This document shows positions 44,434-56,533 of a stretch of 64,000 nucleotides of DNA, in pieces (the stretch's first letter is position 1; every line of letters starts with the position of its first letter). The DNA is taken from assembly GCA_039545315.1 (NCBI GenBank), contig BCIM01000005.1, positions 1,118,609-1,182,608 on the forward strand. Reading direction: 5' to 3'. A model generated the notes under the pieces. The model made no database searches and was not told where the DNA came from. It was given only the letters and a program-made list of their open reading frames with translations. The position numbers and the translations under genes were made by a program. The DNA comes from Kondoa malvinella. Taxonomy: Eukaryota > Basidiomycota > Agaricostilbomycetes > Agaricostilbales > Kondoaceae.

Positions 44434-45465
44434 ATGCTCGCCCTATCACGTTCAAGTATCGACCCATGCACGCCTCCTCCTCGCGCCAATCGCGCTACTC
44501 TACCTTACGGTTTGATGGCCGGTCTGCCTATCACGCCAGACGACCCGGACGAGCGCGGCTATGCCCAACTTGAAGCAGGCGCACCAGCCAATCACACGCC
44601 TCTTCAGACACTCCTTCCAGCTCGACCCATCCTCTCGCCAGTCTTGCGATCAGCTCAGCGCGCTCGTAGAAAGATTCGCGAACCTATTGCACCTACTTCG
44701 CCTCTTTTGAAGAGTCCGGCTATTTTGAACCTTGGCATCTTTACTGCCATTGCTCAAGCTGAAGCTGAAGAGGAAGAAGATAGGCAGCATTTCTCGCCCT
44801 ACACTTGCGACAGCATGCCTACTCCCGAGCTCGGCTTCTTTTCTCCAGCATCAACCTATGCTACTTCTTGCACTTCCTTCGCTTCTCCAGCTTCATGCTT
44901 TACCAGCCCGCCTCAATCATCATTCGACAACGCGTCGCCCTTCTTGGAATCAGCTTTCGAAGACCTCTACATGGCCGATCGCTACTCTGAAGAGCTCAAG
45001 ACCAAGCAAAACATCACTTCGTCTCTTTTGGAAGCGCACAACATTCATTCTGCCCTTGGTCTGTTCGTACTTCCTGTCGAACCAGAACGACAAGCTTCGC
45101 CTACCCTCTCGAGCGCTTCAGCCGGTCTCAAGCTTTCCCTCTACCTTTCTTCCGAATCCAGCCCACCTGAATCATTCAATGCCCAATTCCCAGGTCGCCC
45201 ACTCACTACTTCCATCTCGCTCTTACCAGCCATGCTTTCCGATGATGGCGTCTCGACTGTGAACGACCTCAAGAGGGAAATCATCTCCAAGCTTGGCTTA
45301 CAACACATTCACGTCTCTGACTCTGATGTCGGTCTGTACTTGAACAACCCTGCTTCGCCTGAATTGGTTCAAGCGATGGATGAGGGTCAATTAAAGACCT
45401 GGGGCTTGGATCAGGAATGCGAAGAAGCTAGCATTGTCGCGGTCATTTCGACCAAGGCTTCTTGA
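44434..45465 (+). CDS. Intronless 343-aa protein, Ser/Pro-rich with possible ubiquitin-like C-terminus
   Basis: Not recognised. One uninterrupted frame of 343 codons, unusual here. The N-terminal half is low complexity (CTPPPRANRATLPYGLMAGL, LLPARPILSPVLRSAQRARR), followed by a short acidic run (AEAEEEEDRQ) and Ser/Phe/Pro-rich text. The C-terminal about 120 residues look folded: LFVLPVEPERQ, LKLSLYLSSESSPPESFN, STVNDLKREIISKLGLQHI, VSDSDVGLYLNNPASPELVQ and LKTWGLDQECEEASIVAVIS, a pattern like a beta-grasp (RA/ubiquitin-like) domain. Codon use is strongly C-ending, suggesting good expression. Function unknown. Confidence 0.82.
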   Translation: MLALSRSSIDPCTPPPRANRATLPYGLMAGLPITPDDPDERGYAQLEAGAPANHTPLQTLLPARPILSPVLRSAQRARRKIREPIAPTSPLLKSPAILNLGIFTAIAQAEAEEEEDRQHFSPYTCDSMPTPELGFFSPASTYATSCTSFASPASCFTSPPQSSFDNASPFLESAFEDLYMADRYSEELKTKQNITSSLLEAHNIHSALGLFVLPVEPERQASPTLSSASAGLKLSLYLSSESSPPESFNAQFPGRPLTTSISLLPAMLSDDGVSTVNDLKREIISKLGLQHIHVSDSDVGLYLNNPASPELVQAMDEGQLKTWGLDQECEEASIVAVISTKAS

Positions 45466-45990
45466 GGGTTTGGAAAGGACTGGTTCCATTTTGGTTGTCT
45501 ATGGTTTCGTCAAGCGGTGTACATACAGCAAGCGTTGATCGCCTTTCTCCCTTTCATCATTCGGGTCATCTTTCACTGTTCAGCAATTCAAACGACATTC
45601 ACTATTCGACCCGGGTCAAGAGAGAAAAGGAAATGGAACGACAAGGACAATCTATTCGCACGGCATTTCTTTCATTTGTGGCATACTTTGTAGTACTAGA
45701 TTCACTGGTGTTTCTATTTTCTGAAGGGAATCCTTTTTACTGTTGCATTTGCCAGCGGTCCAGCCACCTGTATGAATTTGACTTGCTGTCGTAGATGCGA
45801 CAAGACGGTTGAGAAAGCTGGGACCGACAGGATCGACATCTATAAGCGGAAAACACCACAACTCAGCATCAAGCGTACATGGGCCAGAGGGCGTCTGGCA
45901 CACCTAATCCATCATCAGAGTCAGCGTGATACTGCAGAGCGGACAAGCATACTTCCAGCTCGTCGACAGAGTCGAATCTTCGAATTTGCT
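45466..45990. other. Convergent intergenic region, no gene seen
   Basis: About 525 bp between two convergent stop codons. It holds 3' UTRs; no further gene or repeat is apparent. Confidence 0.4.
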
Positions 45991-46482
45991 TTACTGTAAC
46001 GGCATGCGGTATACGACGAACTCGCACGTCGCCGCAGTCGAGTCATACAGCTTGCGAGCAGGAGCGTTGTCCGCTTTAGTTGTCCAATATAGCCTACAGA
46101 TCATTGAGGTGCTGTACCGACGAGCGAAGACGAAAGCTGACCTTTCGCAACCTGCTTCTCTCGCTGCCCTCTCTGTTGCTGCAATCAACGCGCGCCCTAC
46201 TCCCCGGCCTCGAGCACTTTTCAGACAATACAGATCTTGTAAGAGCATATGAGGGGCCTCGCTCCAAGCTGAAGCGGTCTTGAAGCAATGTGCAAGTCCC
46301 AGTATCTTGCCTGCTTGATCGCGAGCCACGAATGCACTCAGGTCCTTATCTTGGTCAATGATGCGCGAGAAGGTCTTCCGATATTGCTCTTCAGGAAGCG
46401 AAGTATGATAGAATTCGAGATAGAGCTTCCAGACGCTTGCCCATTCGTCAAAGTCCTTTGCGTGCAGCTGCGTTATCTCCAT
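45991..46482 (-). CDS. GNAT-family N-acetyltransferase
   Basis: Small acetyl-CoA-dependent acetyltransferase. The chain reads MEITQLHAKDFDEWASVWKL, YRKTFSRIIDQDKDLSAFVA, KILGLAHCF, then motif A LQDLYCLKSARGRGVGRALI with the acetyl-CoA loop RGxGxG (RGRGVG), and after one intron LYWTTKADNAPARKLYDSTA, the NxxARxLY motif B, ending EFVVYRMPLQ-stop. About 147 residues. It resembles fungal HPA2/HPA3-type polyamine or D-amino-acid acetyltransferases, but the substrate is not determinable. Confidence 0.88.
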   Translation of the reverse strand: MEITQLHAKDFDEWASVWKLYLEFYHTSLPEEQYRKTFSRIIDQDKDLSAFVARDQAGKILGLAHCFKTASAWSEAPHMLLQDLYCLKSARGRGVGRALIAATERAAREAGCERSAFVFARRYSTSMICRLYWTTKADNAPARKLYDSTAATCEFVVYRMPLQ

Positions 46483-46711
46483 GTCTACCAGGCTGCGTAT
46501 CAGCAAGCTTCGCTTTCTGCTGCTGTCTTCACGCTAACCGGAACTTTGTTATCGTTTCGAGATGAGGGATACGGAAGTCTCTTCACAGCAGACGGACGCG
46601 GCGAGTCGAGTCATTATTTAAACATCCAAACTATCACGAACTTGCAGAAACGCGCTTCTTTCTCTTATCGCGGTGTTCATACACTCTATACACTTCCTAT
46701 GTTGACAGTCT

Positions 46712-47556
46712 TTACACCCTCTTCGTAATCTCTACAGCAGCCTTGCATCCTGCGGCAATCACTGCGCTCAGGAGAGCGTGCGCTGGTGCCTTCTGCGAGT
46801 CATTCTCGACAGCTGCTGGCAAGGATGAGCAACAGAAAGAGACCGTCAACTGTAAGCTTGCCTGTGTCCAAATGTTCCAGCTCGTCGTCTCTGAATTCTT
46901 GTAGTAGCCCCTTCAGCGTAACGATAGACGGATGGTTGACATCTTTGAGATGCAACTCGAGCTCTTTCAATTGACTGCACAAGCGGTAAGTTCTCGTTCG
47001 GAGACATGCGAATAGAGGAATGTACTCATTGTAGTGCTCTCCAATGACAGTCTCTACAGCCTCTGTACAAGCCATAGCTGATTCTCTACCCATCATGGCC
47101 GTACTCGCGCCCAAGGCCCATCCAGCAACTCGCCAGAACGGATACAAAGCAGTAGGTCTGACTCGATGTTGGCTGACAAGCTTATCGAACGTCTGTATGT
47201 GCTTCTTCTCTGAGTCCCACATGTCCTGTGACCAGCTGGATTAGCGCGATCTTCTTTCGCACAGAACCTGGACTACTGACTTGAATCAGGTTGGCCAGTT
47301 CAACTTTGCCCTGACGAGCGAATACAGCCTTCTGCCCTTGATAGATGACATTTGCGCCTAGTTCACCTGCTTGATCGACTCTAATAATTTCTTCGATGAT
47401 GCGCCGCTGTTTCGATGTCAACGTCGTCGGTGAGGTAGTTGTAGCTGGCGATGAGGTGTTGGAAGTATATACATCGGAAGCCAACGTGCTTGAGAATCGC
47501 CTGAGCGTACTGGCTGGCCGTATTCTTGTGAGTCGTTGCATTGGATTAACATACAT
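46712..47556 (-). CDS. COQ7: 5-demethoxyubiquinone hydroxylase, mitochondrial (COQ7/CAT5)
   Basis: Di-iron hydroxylase of coenzyme Q biosynthesis on the matrix side of the inner mitochondrial membrane. The N-terminus [20 protein letters not shown] is a presequence. Iron ligands are visible: Glu in [20 protein letters not shown], ExxH in [20 protein letters not shown], Glu in [16 protein letters not shown] and ExxH in [11 protein letters not shown]. Also [19 protein letters not shown]. The last exon reads [20 protein letters not shown] then [17 protein letters not shown]. The intron before it (46813-46861) has a GC donor (CACAG|GCAAGC). A first ATG at 47556 and one at 47541 are both possible starts. 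Confidence 0.95.
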
Positions 47557-48407
47557 TGTTTGCAACAAACCACCACCTGAGGGCTGATCTAAGGCTAAGA
47601 GGTGGAAAGGAGAGGAGCGTATAGCTGTGATCAAGGGATACTGTAGACAGGAGCAGGAGAGGAAGAGATTGCAAGAAACACTGGTCTATTGCAAGAGTAG
47701 CTGGAATCGTCGAATACCACCCTCAAGGGACTGCCTTGTCTGCTCGCGTACTACACCAATGGAAGACTACCTGCTAGCGGATCTTTGCGAGCATGTCTTC
47801 TCATAGTTGAAGCCGGAGATTTACGTCGACACAGCATTGGCCTTGACGCAAACTAGTCGTATACCCCTTTCAATTGGCTCGCTTTTCGATTGGGGCCCGC
47901 TGAAGTCTGCATCTGTGAAGACCCATATCGAATCTCGTTCTGCGGTCTCAGTTTCCATTGTTATGATGGAAACGAGTCGAGTCAAGTCTATGTACAATCA
48001 ACGCTTCGGGTACGAATCATACGGACGTTGCAGGTGAGCGCCTGACTTCTCATACATCGCGCTCCCGGCGAGCAGTCTCGACCTATTGGGCAGGTGTACT
48101 GCTAGGTAATCGTCTCAATCAGAGACAAAGGGACACTGGGATAGTCAACAGGCATCGAAGCTTCAGCAGCAGAACATAGAAGCAGGTGAGAGATTAAGGA
48201 CATGGCTTATTTGCAAATTTTGAAGGTTCGCGGTGGGGCAAGGAGTTCATCTTTTGAGCAAAGCGAGTTTGGCGGAAAGCAGTAATATAGGATGAAGCCC
48301 ATAGTACGAGAAAACTTGGATTACAACAGCAGAGTGACGGTGTGAGACTGACTTGGCCAAATTACAAGTCGCGCTCTTTATTGCACTGCAACCACTTCAC
48401 GCGTCAA
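47557..48407. other. Intergenic region, no gene seen
   Basis: About 850 bp between the divergent COQ7 and POL1 starts. One 76-codon open frame (47807-48037, plus) has no recognisable features. No tRNA or repeat seen. Confidence 0.4.
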
Positions 48408-51400
48408 ATGGCGGACAGAGCATTGAGAAAGCAAAAGCTTGAAGAACTAAGGGCCGCTCGAGCTGGCGACACGCGATCTAGAGCTTACAAGGTGAGCCTG
48501 TCTGAGCAATCTGCATCAAAAGACGCGCTCAACATGTGGAAACAGGACACTACCAACGTAGATCTGTACGATGAAGTCGATGAGCAAGCTTATGCGAGTA
48601 TCGTGCGAGGGAGATTGCTAGAGGATGACTTTATCGAAGACGATGATGGATCCGGCTATGTCGACAATGGCATGGAAGAGGATTGGCACAAGGACGATGG
48701 TGGATCTAGTCAGGAAGAGGGAGATCGTATGTCCGTGTATCTCATCCCGTATCTATACTTATGCGTTTCCCAGGCAAAGGCAAAAAGCGCCATCGCAAGA
48801 CAGACGCGAAAGGCAAACCTGAACCCAAGAAGCGCGTAGCTACTACAGTCTTTTCCAAGCCCAATGCAAAGGCTGCTGTAGCCGCACCACCACGTCCAGC
48901 AGCTCAAGACATCAACCCATATAAGAAACAAGTCGATGTCGGTCAAGAAGCAGACTTCATGTCTTCCTTGCTGGGCGGTCTAGAATCTACACCCAACGTA
49001 GAATCGACTACGTCCACTTCCTTCCTTTCTTCATCGACTACACGCAAGCGCAAATCATCGCCTGAACCTCATTTCTCCCACTCGAATGGCAACTCTCTTC
49101 GGGCATCTACCTCCTTCCGCAAACCGAGATTCTCCAACGCACTCACTCCCACAGGCACCTCTTCGCCTGATCCATACCAAGATCTGCTCAACAACCCTTC
49201 ATCCGACGGTTCTGACCTTCCTTCCAGCAAAAAGCTCAGGCGCGAAGATGACTCCTCAGTCAACGGTATGGACCCGCTTGGCTTTGGCAACGACTCCTTT
49301 GACATTGACATGGGCGACGTAAACCCAATCAAGAATGAAGAAGAGGAAGACATTTTTGTCAAACCTGCTACGGCTGCTCGTCTAGCTGCAGCTCCACGAA
49401 GAGCGCTCGTCAACTCTTCCTCCGTCAAAGCGAAACCTTTACTAGCCGAAAAAGTAGAAGAGAAAGCCGACGTGTCGAAAGACAATAAGAAAGTCAAAGG
49501 CGTCGATTGGCGGGTCGCAACTGCTGAAATTGCCGTAGCCGACGCTGAAATGGCCGAAGATGAGCCTCTGCCTGCTATTGGAGCTAAAGCAAAGGGCAAG
49601 AAAGCAGAAGGCCCGGTGACTAGCAAGATCAAAGCTTTCGAAAGCGATGGCGAGAGCTTGCGCTTCTATTGGTTGGATCACATGGAGGTGAACGGCGTTG
49701 TCCACCTTACCGGTAAAGTCTTGGACAAGGAGACGGGCAAGTATGTCAGCTGCTGTCTGTCTGTTGAAGGGATTGAGCGGAATTTGTTTGTCTTGCCGAG
49801 AGGGAAGAAGAGCGAGGAGGCGAAATTGGCAAGCGCGAGTCAGAAGAAAGAAGTGCCTCTCAAAAAGGCCAAGAAACAGATGGATTCCGATGAGGAAGAC
49901 GAAGAGAGCAGCGATAGTGGATCCGACGAGAAGGAGGCTGAAGAATCGGAAGACGACGAGAGCGATTATGGACCGACGCTGGATGATGTCTATGATGATT
50001 TCGATGAGGTTCGTCAGGAAGCAGGCATCACTTCTTGGGCGTCGAAAGAAGTGACGCGCAAGTATGCTTTTGAATTGCCTGGTGTACCGGCAGAAACAAG
50101 GTACCTCAAGGTGGTCTATGGCTTCGATCGTGCGTCTTTTGTCGCTGTACCTGCTGATCTAATCAATAGCTGTGACTACGCAGAACCTCAATTACCTATG
50201 GATCTCACTGGTCGGACTTTCAAGCGTGTGTTTGGCACCAACACTTCCGCTTTCGAGCTCTTCATCATCAAGCGCAAGATCATGGGTCCTTGTTGGCTCG
50301 ACGTCAAGAATGCCGAGCTTAGTGGCAAAGGCGTAGGTCTTCATCCGCTCACAAGAACTATTCTGATTACCTCGTTCAGGTCTCCTGGTGTAAGATAGAA
50401 ACCAAAGTTCGCTCGCCAAAGCACGTCAACCCGTTCAAGGATAGCGACGAAAATGCGCCGAAAGATATGCCGCCTCTTACTACAATGAGTTTGAGTCTAC
50501 GAACGATCGTCAATCATAAGGAGAACAAGCGCGAGATCGTTTGTGCTACTGCTAGAGTCTGGCAAGACGGTGTGTCTCTTGCTCTTCCGCGATTCGATTC
50601 AAATATTAAACGAGAAACAGCAAACATGGACGATACAACACCTATTGAGAAGCAGACCTGCTCAGTCCATACAGTCGTCAGACCATTAGCTGCTTTCCCG
50701 GCTGGATTCGAAAACCTCGCAAGGGGAAAGTCGCCGAAAATCACTGCCGTCCGAGCTGAACGAGTGGTTCTCAACAACCTGCTGGGTAAAGAGAATGTCC
50801 TTTTGTATGCTATTGCACCTACTAAACTTCGATTGCAGCGACTATACACCGCTTTGACCCAGATGTCATTATCGGTCATGAATTTAGCGGTGTCACGCTT
50901 GATGTCCTTCTTCACCGGTTGAGAGAGCTCAAAGCCGATCACTGGTCTCGTCTTGGTCGATTCCGGCGAGAAAAATGGCCAAGGCTAAGAAATGGTCTGA
51001 ACTCGCATCTCCTCAATGGCCGTCTTGTGCTGGACCTAGGGAGTGAGGGGTCAAAGGTATGGCCAAAGGTTGTGCTGTACCTGGTATTGACTTTTGAACA
51101 GAGCATGATTGCCTCAACGACCTGGTCCTTGACCGAAATGTGCTCGACCCACCTCAAGATCGAAAGACAAGACATTGACCCGGAAGACACTGCTGACTAC
51201 TTTGATCAAGGAGCTACAACACCAAACAACTTGATGGACTTTCTTCGGCATTGTGAAGCCGATTCTTACTTCCAAGCTGCTATTGCCAACAAAGTACAGC
51301 TTTTACCACTGACCAAGCAGTTGACCAACTTGGCCGGTAATTCCTGGTGAGCTACAGTCTCGCTCCACGTTGCTCGAGACTGAATATGTCGCAAGGAATC

Positions 51401-53854
51401 GCACAATCGGTGGTGCCCGCGCTGAGCGCAACGAATACATTCTGTTGCACGAGTTTCATAAAGGCAAATACATCTGCCCAGATAAGGTCTCAAGCTGGGA
51501 AAAGAAAGCTGCTGCGGCTGCTCGAGCAAATGATCCAGACAATGACGAGCCGGACAATGCAAAGAAGGGCGGCAAGAAAGACAAGTACAAGGGTGGTCTC
51601 GTCTTTGAGCCGAAGCGTGGTCTTTGGGACAAGTTCATTCTGGTCATGGACTTCAACTCTCTTTACCCGTCGATCATTCAGGAGTACAACATTGATTTCA
51701 CTACAGTCGAGCGAAACAATACAGTAAGCTTTTCAACGCAGAATCTCATCGCCTGTCCTAAATGCCAGACAGACCGACGAAGACAAGATTCCAGACGTAC
51801 CAACTATCGAAGAGCGTGGTGTACTTCCTCGTCTCATTCAAACATTGGTTCAGCGGCGTCAAGCTGTCAAGGGTTTGATGAAGGACAAATCGGCAGCGAC
51901 TGCCAAGCTGCTACAAGTAGGATCTGTCAACATCCGCAGTGTACTGGAGCTGACAAGCGTCTGCAGTGGGATATCAAGCAGAAAGCGCTCAAGCTTACAG
52001 CCAATTCTATGTACGGTTGTCTGGGCTTTGAGGGTTCCCGCTTTTATGCTCGACCGCTTGCCGCCCTCACCACTTCGAAGGGTCGAGAGATTCTCACAAA
52101 CACCAGAGAGCTCGCGGAGAGCATTCAGCTTGATGTAAGTTCCAAAAGCAGGCTACCTTACCGAGCCCAATGAAATCCGGAACAACAGGTCATCTACGGT
52201 GATACCGACTCAGTCATGATCAACACGAATGTCACCGAGATGGCAGCTGCTCTACAAATTGGCAACGAATTCAAGAAGCTTGTCAACGAGCGGTATCGTC
52301 TGCTGGAAATTGACATCGACAACATCTTCCAGCGTATGCTACTTCTGCAGAAGAAAAAATACGCAGCTGTCGAAATCAAGGAGAACGGCGTTACCAGCAT
52401 GGAAATCAAAGGTCTCGACATGAAGAGGAGAGAGTACTGCAACCTGTCTAAGAATGTCTCTGCGTAAGCTCGGCGCTCAATCGTGTGCTCCGGGCTGACA
52501 CTAGTCCAGCTACGTGCTCAAGCAAATTCTCTCTGGCGAGCCGACTGAGGTCGTCGTCGAGAAGATCCACGAGTATTTGACTTCAGTCGGTGATTCTGTG
52601 CGGCAAGGCAAGATCTCCCTCGACGATTTCATCATTTGGAAGGTCCGTCATCCTTTTATAAGGAGTAGCAGCCGTCGTTAATTCTCCTCATAGCGACTGG
52701 GTAAAAACCCGCAGGACTATCCAGATGCAAAGAACCAGCCTCATGTCCAGGTCGCGATGCGTCAGAAGGCGAAAGGTCAAGACGCAAAAGCCGGAGACGT
52801 CATCCCTTACATATTCTGCCTTGGTGACGACGGGATCAGCGCTCGATCAGCCCAAGCGGATAAAGCGCATCATCCCGATGAATTGCGTCGACCTGATGCT
52901 ACGCTTAAAATCGGTATGTACTTTGACTATCCCAAGGTACAAGTTGACGGAGCATCTAGACTTTGAACACTATCTATCTCTCCAAGTCTTACCGCCTGTC
53001 GAGCGGCTGTGTGACCAAATCGAAGGCACCGAGCGATCTCGTTTGGCTGAATGTCTAGGTACACTAATTGATGACAACCTCAACGAGTACTTACAGTCTT
53101 GCCAGGCCTAGATACTACTCGCTATCAGCAGATATCAGCCGGAGGAGGCGATGTCGAGCGAGAGTTCCACACGCTCGAATCCCAAATTTCGGATGCCGAC
53201 CGATTCCGCGACGCTGAACCATTGCGCGTTGCCTGTCGACACTGCCGCATCGAGACGACTTTCGGCGGGATGAGCGACAATACGGATCGCATTATCCGCT
53301 CTATTGGCTTGATCTGTCCGAACATCGAATGCAGCTGCCCGATCGAGATTCCTTCGCTCGCGATGCAGCTCGAGAACCAAGTCCGGAGCTATATCAACAA
53401 GTTTTACGAAAGCTGGTTACTGTGCGATGATCCGTCGTGTCAGAATCGGACGCGGATGATGTCTGTTTATGGCAAGCGATGTTTGAAGGATCAATGTCGT
53501 GGAATGATGCATTATGAAGTGAGTGTCTCGCTTATACATCGAGCTAGAGCTGATGATCGTGCAGTATAACGATTCAAGACTGTACAACCAGTTATTGTAC
53601 TTTGATCACCTCTTTGATGTGGAAAAGGCAATCAAGAAAGCAGCAGGCACTTCCATGCAAGGTCTGCTCCCGGCTTCTCTTTGTTTGCTATCCTCTTTGA
53701 CACCATACATACAGAGGAGATTCACGCCCTCGCAGCGCATAATGGACCCAACTTCGGCTTTCTACGGAAATCAGTGTCTAAATACTTGGACAGGTGTGGA
53801 AGACGTTATGTTGGACTCAAGGGTTTGTTCTCGTTCATGAAGATTGCTGCTTGA
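48408..53854 (+). CDS. POL1: DNA polymerase alpha catalytic subunit
   Basis: Catalytic subunit of the replicative polymerase alpha-primase, which extends RNA primers. The N-terminal [20 protein letters not shown] is the typical Pol alpha start, followed by acidic and Lys-rich tracts. Further on: [39 protein letters not shown], motif [21 protein letters not shown] (about 51645), motif [19 protein letters not shown] (about 51980), motif [15 protein letters not shown] (about 52190). The C-terminal region has two Cys clusters, [10 protein letters not shown]...CPNIECSC and CDDPSCQN...CLKDQCRG, for zinc and iron-sulfur or zinc binding, and ends [12 protein letters not shown]. About 12 introns. The apparent stop at 50396 falls in a misread frame: an intron GTAGGTCTTC..TTCAG joins GKG to [10 protein letters not shown]. 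Confidence 0.95.
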
Positions 53855-54477
53855 GACTTTTGCCTTGAGTGTATGTAGAGTTCAGAGTGCTATCGCTGTT
53901 GACTAAAACTTCCTGGTCCAGGTCTTCAACGAAGAATGAAGTGTACCATGCCATACAAGCCTCGAGTACAAGTCAAGGAGAAGCTGCGCATCGAGTTGCC
54001 ATACATACCAGAAGCAACCAAACATGGTCTTCTGGTGGGAACGCAACAATTGGCCCAGCGGCACTGTATAGAACACGGAATCGCAGATCACGGTACCATA
54101 CTGGCTCTCTTGCCCTGGCTCTTCCTTTCTTTCTTCTCCTCTTCTGCGGAATTACGTTGTTTTTCCTATGCCAACCGCCCAATAGCAACTATACTCTTCT
54201 GCTTGTGGACTGCAGAAATGTACACTGCAGTGAAGTGAGCGGCCTGTTGCTGTTAGCAATGTTCCACTCTGGAAGTTCTGATCGCGCACGATCCCTTTTG
54301 CCATAATGAAACTGCTTACCTTTCCATTCATTTATTCGCCGCATCTCCGACACTAGGGCAGCGCCGATCAGCACTATAAAAGCACTACTTGTTCTCTTGC
54401 TCTTGCACTTCTCTACATCTGTTCACTCTGTTCTGCCATCCACAACCAGCACTCGTCTTTTCGATCAACAACGTACA
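53855..54477. other. Intergenic region, no gene seen
   Basis: About 620 bp after POL1. Open frames are short and none shows coding character. The last 150 bp include ATAAAAGC at about 54376, a TATA-like element about 100 bp before the next ATG. Confidence 0.4.
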
Positions 54478-54968
54478 ATGAAGCTCTGCATTTTGATTTT
54501 TGCTGCTCTTGCAGGTGTAGCTGTCGCTGGCGTGAGCTCTTTGTCGAGCCCTTTGTGCGACAGCTGCTAATGCCTCTAGCAGGGCATGCGAGGAGCACTG
54601 AAGGCTGTCAAAAAGGACAGTCCCAGAAGATGTTCTGGTGGAAAGTGCGTTATTAGTAAGCCACATTCGTGAGTTGCTGTAGCTACAGAGTGTAGCAATG
54701 CCTAACGAGTGTTGCAACAAAGCAAACGAGAGGAAGAGAGCATCAAACGCATTATATCGTAAGCTTTTTCGCTTGTCGTGGGCATCCTGGCTAAAACTTC
54801 CGACAGCTGGAAAAGGGACGAGACAGAGGCCGTGCTTGACGTAGAGGCTGACGACGGTGAAATGGCAATCGCTGGCCAGCGCGTCCCCTCGTGAGTGCTG
54901 GGAAGATCTTTCTGTCACAAGCTGATGTTCGTCTCAGTTGGAAGCGCGCCGAGGAATTACAGGCTTGA
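54478..54968 (+). CDS. Candidate small secreted protein (model uncertain)
   Basis: Not recognised. A TATA-like ATAAAAG precedes an ATG with a clear signal peptide, MKLCILIFAALAGVAVAG. Exon 2 gives GMRGALKAVKKDSPRRCSGG KCVI, exon 3 MPNECCNKANERKRASNALY, a C...C...CC pattern common in small secreted fungal proteins. Exon 4 can be read as WKRDETEAVLDVEADDGEMA IAGQRVPS and exon 5 as WKRAEELQA-stop, but the exon 3 to 4 join does not keep phase; the phase-true reading stops at 54842 (PGKGTRQRPCLT). KR dibasic sites suggest Kex2 processing. Either the model misses a splice site or the shorter form is real. Confidence 0.5.
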
Positions 54969-55285
54969 GAAGAAGCAGGAGCTCTTCTCGATATCGGTCG
55001 CCTGCGTGAGTCGTGCTTGCTTTCTGTAATACTTTCAGGCTGACATTAACGGCAGCTAATACCTACAGCACATTCACTCACACGTTATCTATAGAGGCAG
55101 AGCATGAGCAATCACAATATCATTCAGTAACAGTCCGCTACTGCTTTGGCAATCTCTCGTGTCTGCAATCAGCCTTTAATGCAACGCAGTCATTGAGCTG
55201 TACAGGTCACTCGAAACGCATTCTGGTCAGCCGACATCAAGGTCACTGAACAGGAACTTGAGGACGCAGTAGGTGTGCATTGGAA
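54969..55285. other. Convergent intergenic region, no gene seen
   Basis: About 315 bp between the stops of two convergent genes; no coding or structural signal noticed. Confidence 0.4.
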
Positions 55286-56287
55286 TCAATCTTCTATCTC
55301 CTCTATCTTGGCTGTCTGCCTTTTCCTCGTCTTTGGCTTGTTTAATTCTTCTCCCTCGGCGCCTTCTCCTTCAAGCGCGCCATTCTCTTTTGATCTCTTC
55401 TTCTTTCCCTTCTTCTTTGGCGGTACGTCCCATGCCCAGCCTGGTCTGAACGAGTCAAACTGTGAACAACGACATTCGGTTAGGACTGTGGTACAGAAGA
55501 AGCGAGAGATATGACATACGAATCCGACGTCTTCAAAGAGATTTGGGTAAATCCAAATGCCCGGCGCGGGCCCAGCCAGCTTTGTCACACCCCACACAAT
55601 CAGTCTCACGATGGCGATAATGATAAACAGGCCTATCAAGCCGAGAACCGCCATTGAGAGGTACCAAGTACCCAATCTCAGACTATGAGGCCATAGAGGG
55701 AACATGACGCCTGCCAAGATGACAGCGACCATGCCCATTGCTCCCAGGATGATTTTGGTTTGGCTGGGAGGGAGGAGAAAGACATAGTATGAATCTGATT
55801 GGAACGACTGCTGTGGTTCAATGCGAACGTTGCGTGGTTGCTTGGTCTGCGATGTTGGTGCTGAGGACGAGGGCATTGAAGGGTTCGATGGAGGCGGTAG
55901 ATGGTCGCCGCGTTGGATTTTGAGGTAGAATTGATACTGAATCAAAGAGTGGAGCAGTTTGATGGCTTCTTCTTCTGTTGTAATTGTAGGGACGGCCTTG
56001 AGTTTGGCATATTGGGGTGAGAGCAAGGCTTTGATTGCTGCTCTGCCTGTTATCATATCTGTGTGTTAGCGATTTTATACTACATCTCGAGGGTTTGGCG
56101 CGCACCTTTAAAGTAGTCTACCCTTTTCCCGTCCAGTACGCCCACTCTAAGCTTGAGATCCGCCTTGTGTCGCAAGAATTGACCGACATTCTTCATTTCA
56201 GCTTATTATCATAACGTGTCAGAAGGAGAAAAGGCTTAGGTGCTAAGGCTACTCACGCGGCACTTCCCCCGTTGCTGCTCCTTGCAT
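55286..56287 (-). CDS. SEC62: ER translocation protein SEC62
   Basis: Subunit of the Sec62/Sec63 post-translational translocon in the ER membrane. Exon 1 MQGAATGEVP joins, over an intron ending GATAATAAG, to PEMKNVGQFLRHKADLKL and RVGVLDGKRVDYFKG, then RAAIKALLSPQYAKLKAVPT and ITTEEEAIKLLHSLIQYQF, the conserved cytosolic domain. Two hydrophobic helices follow (ILGAMGMVAVILAGVMFPLW and LSMAVLGLIGLFIIIAIVRL), then GIWIYPNLFEDVGF, FDSFRPGWAWDV and a Lys-rich tail (PPKKKGKKKRSKE). Ends KIEEIED-stop. The family order is complete. The start codon is 246 bp from the divergent condensin gene. Confidence 0.93.
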
Positions 56288-56533
56288 TTGAATCCCCTGC
56301 AGGTTGGTCAATTGAATGAGATGACACGCTCGTTCAGGTCGAAAAGAGATGCAAGGAGTCCTCAAACAGCCAAGAGTCTCGACAGAGTGGAACGCCCGAG
56401 TACATCTCTCGGTTTTGTCTAGCTATACCCATCACAGCCCCCCTGTATACCTACCGCGTCTCTTGCTGCCTGCTTTCGCCCTCGTTTGATCGCCCAAGTC
56501 GCGTTGTTTTGATTTCCCTCAAGTCTTTATGCA

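Noticed and set aside
49069..49632. 187-codon open frame on the minus strand
   Set aside because: It is antisense to the POL1 N-terminal exon, whose coding frame is certain; the open frame is a by-product of Ser/Lys-rich codons.
50341..50398. Apparent premature stop in POL1
   Set aside because: A GT..AG intron removes it and restores the conserved VSWCKIE sequence, so it is not a pseudogene.
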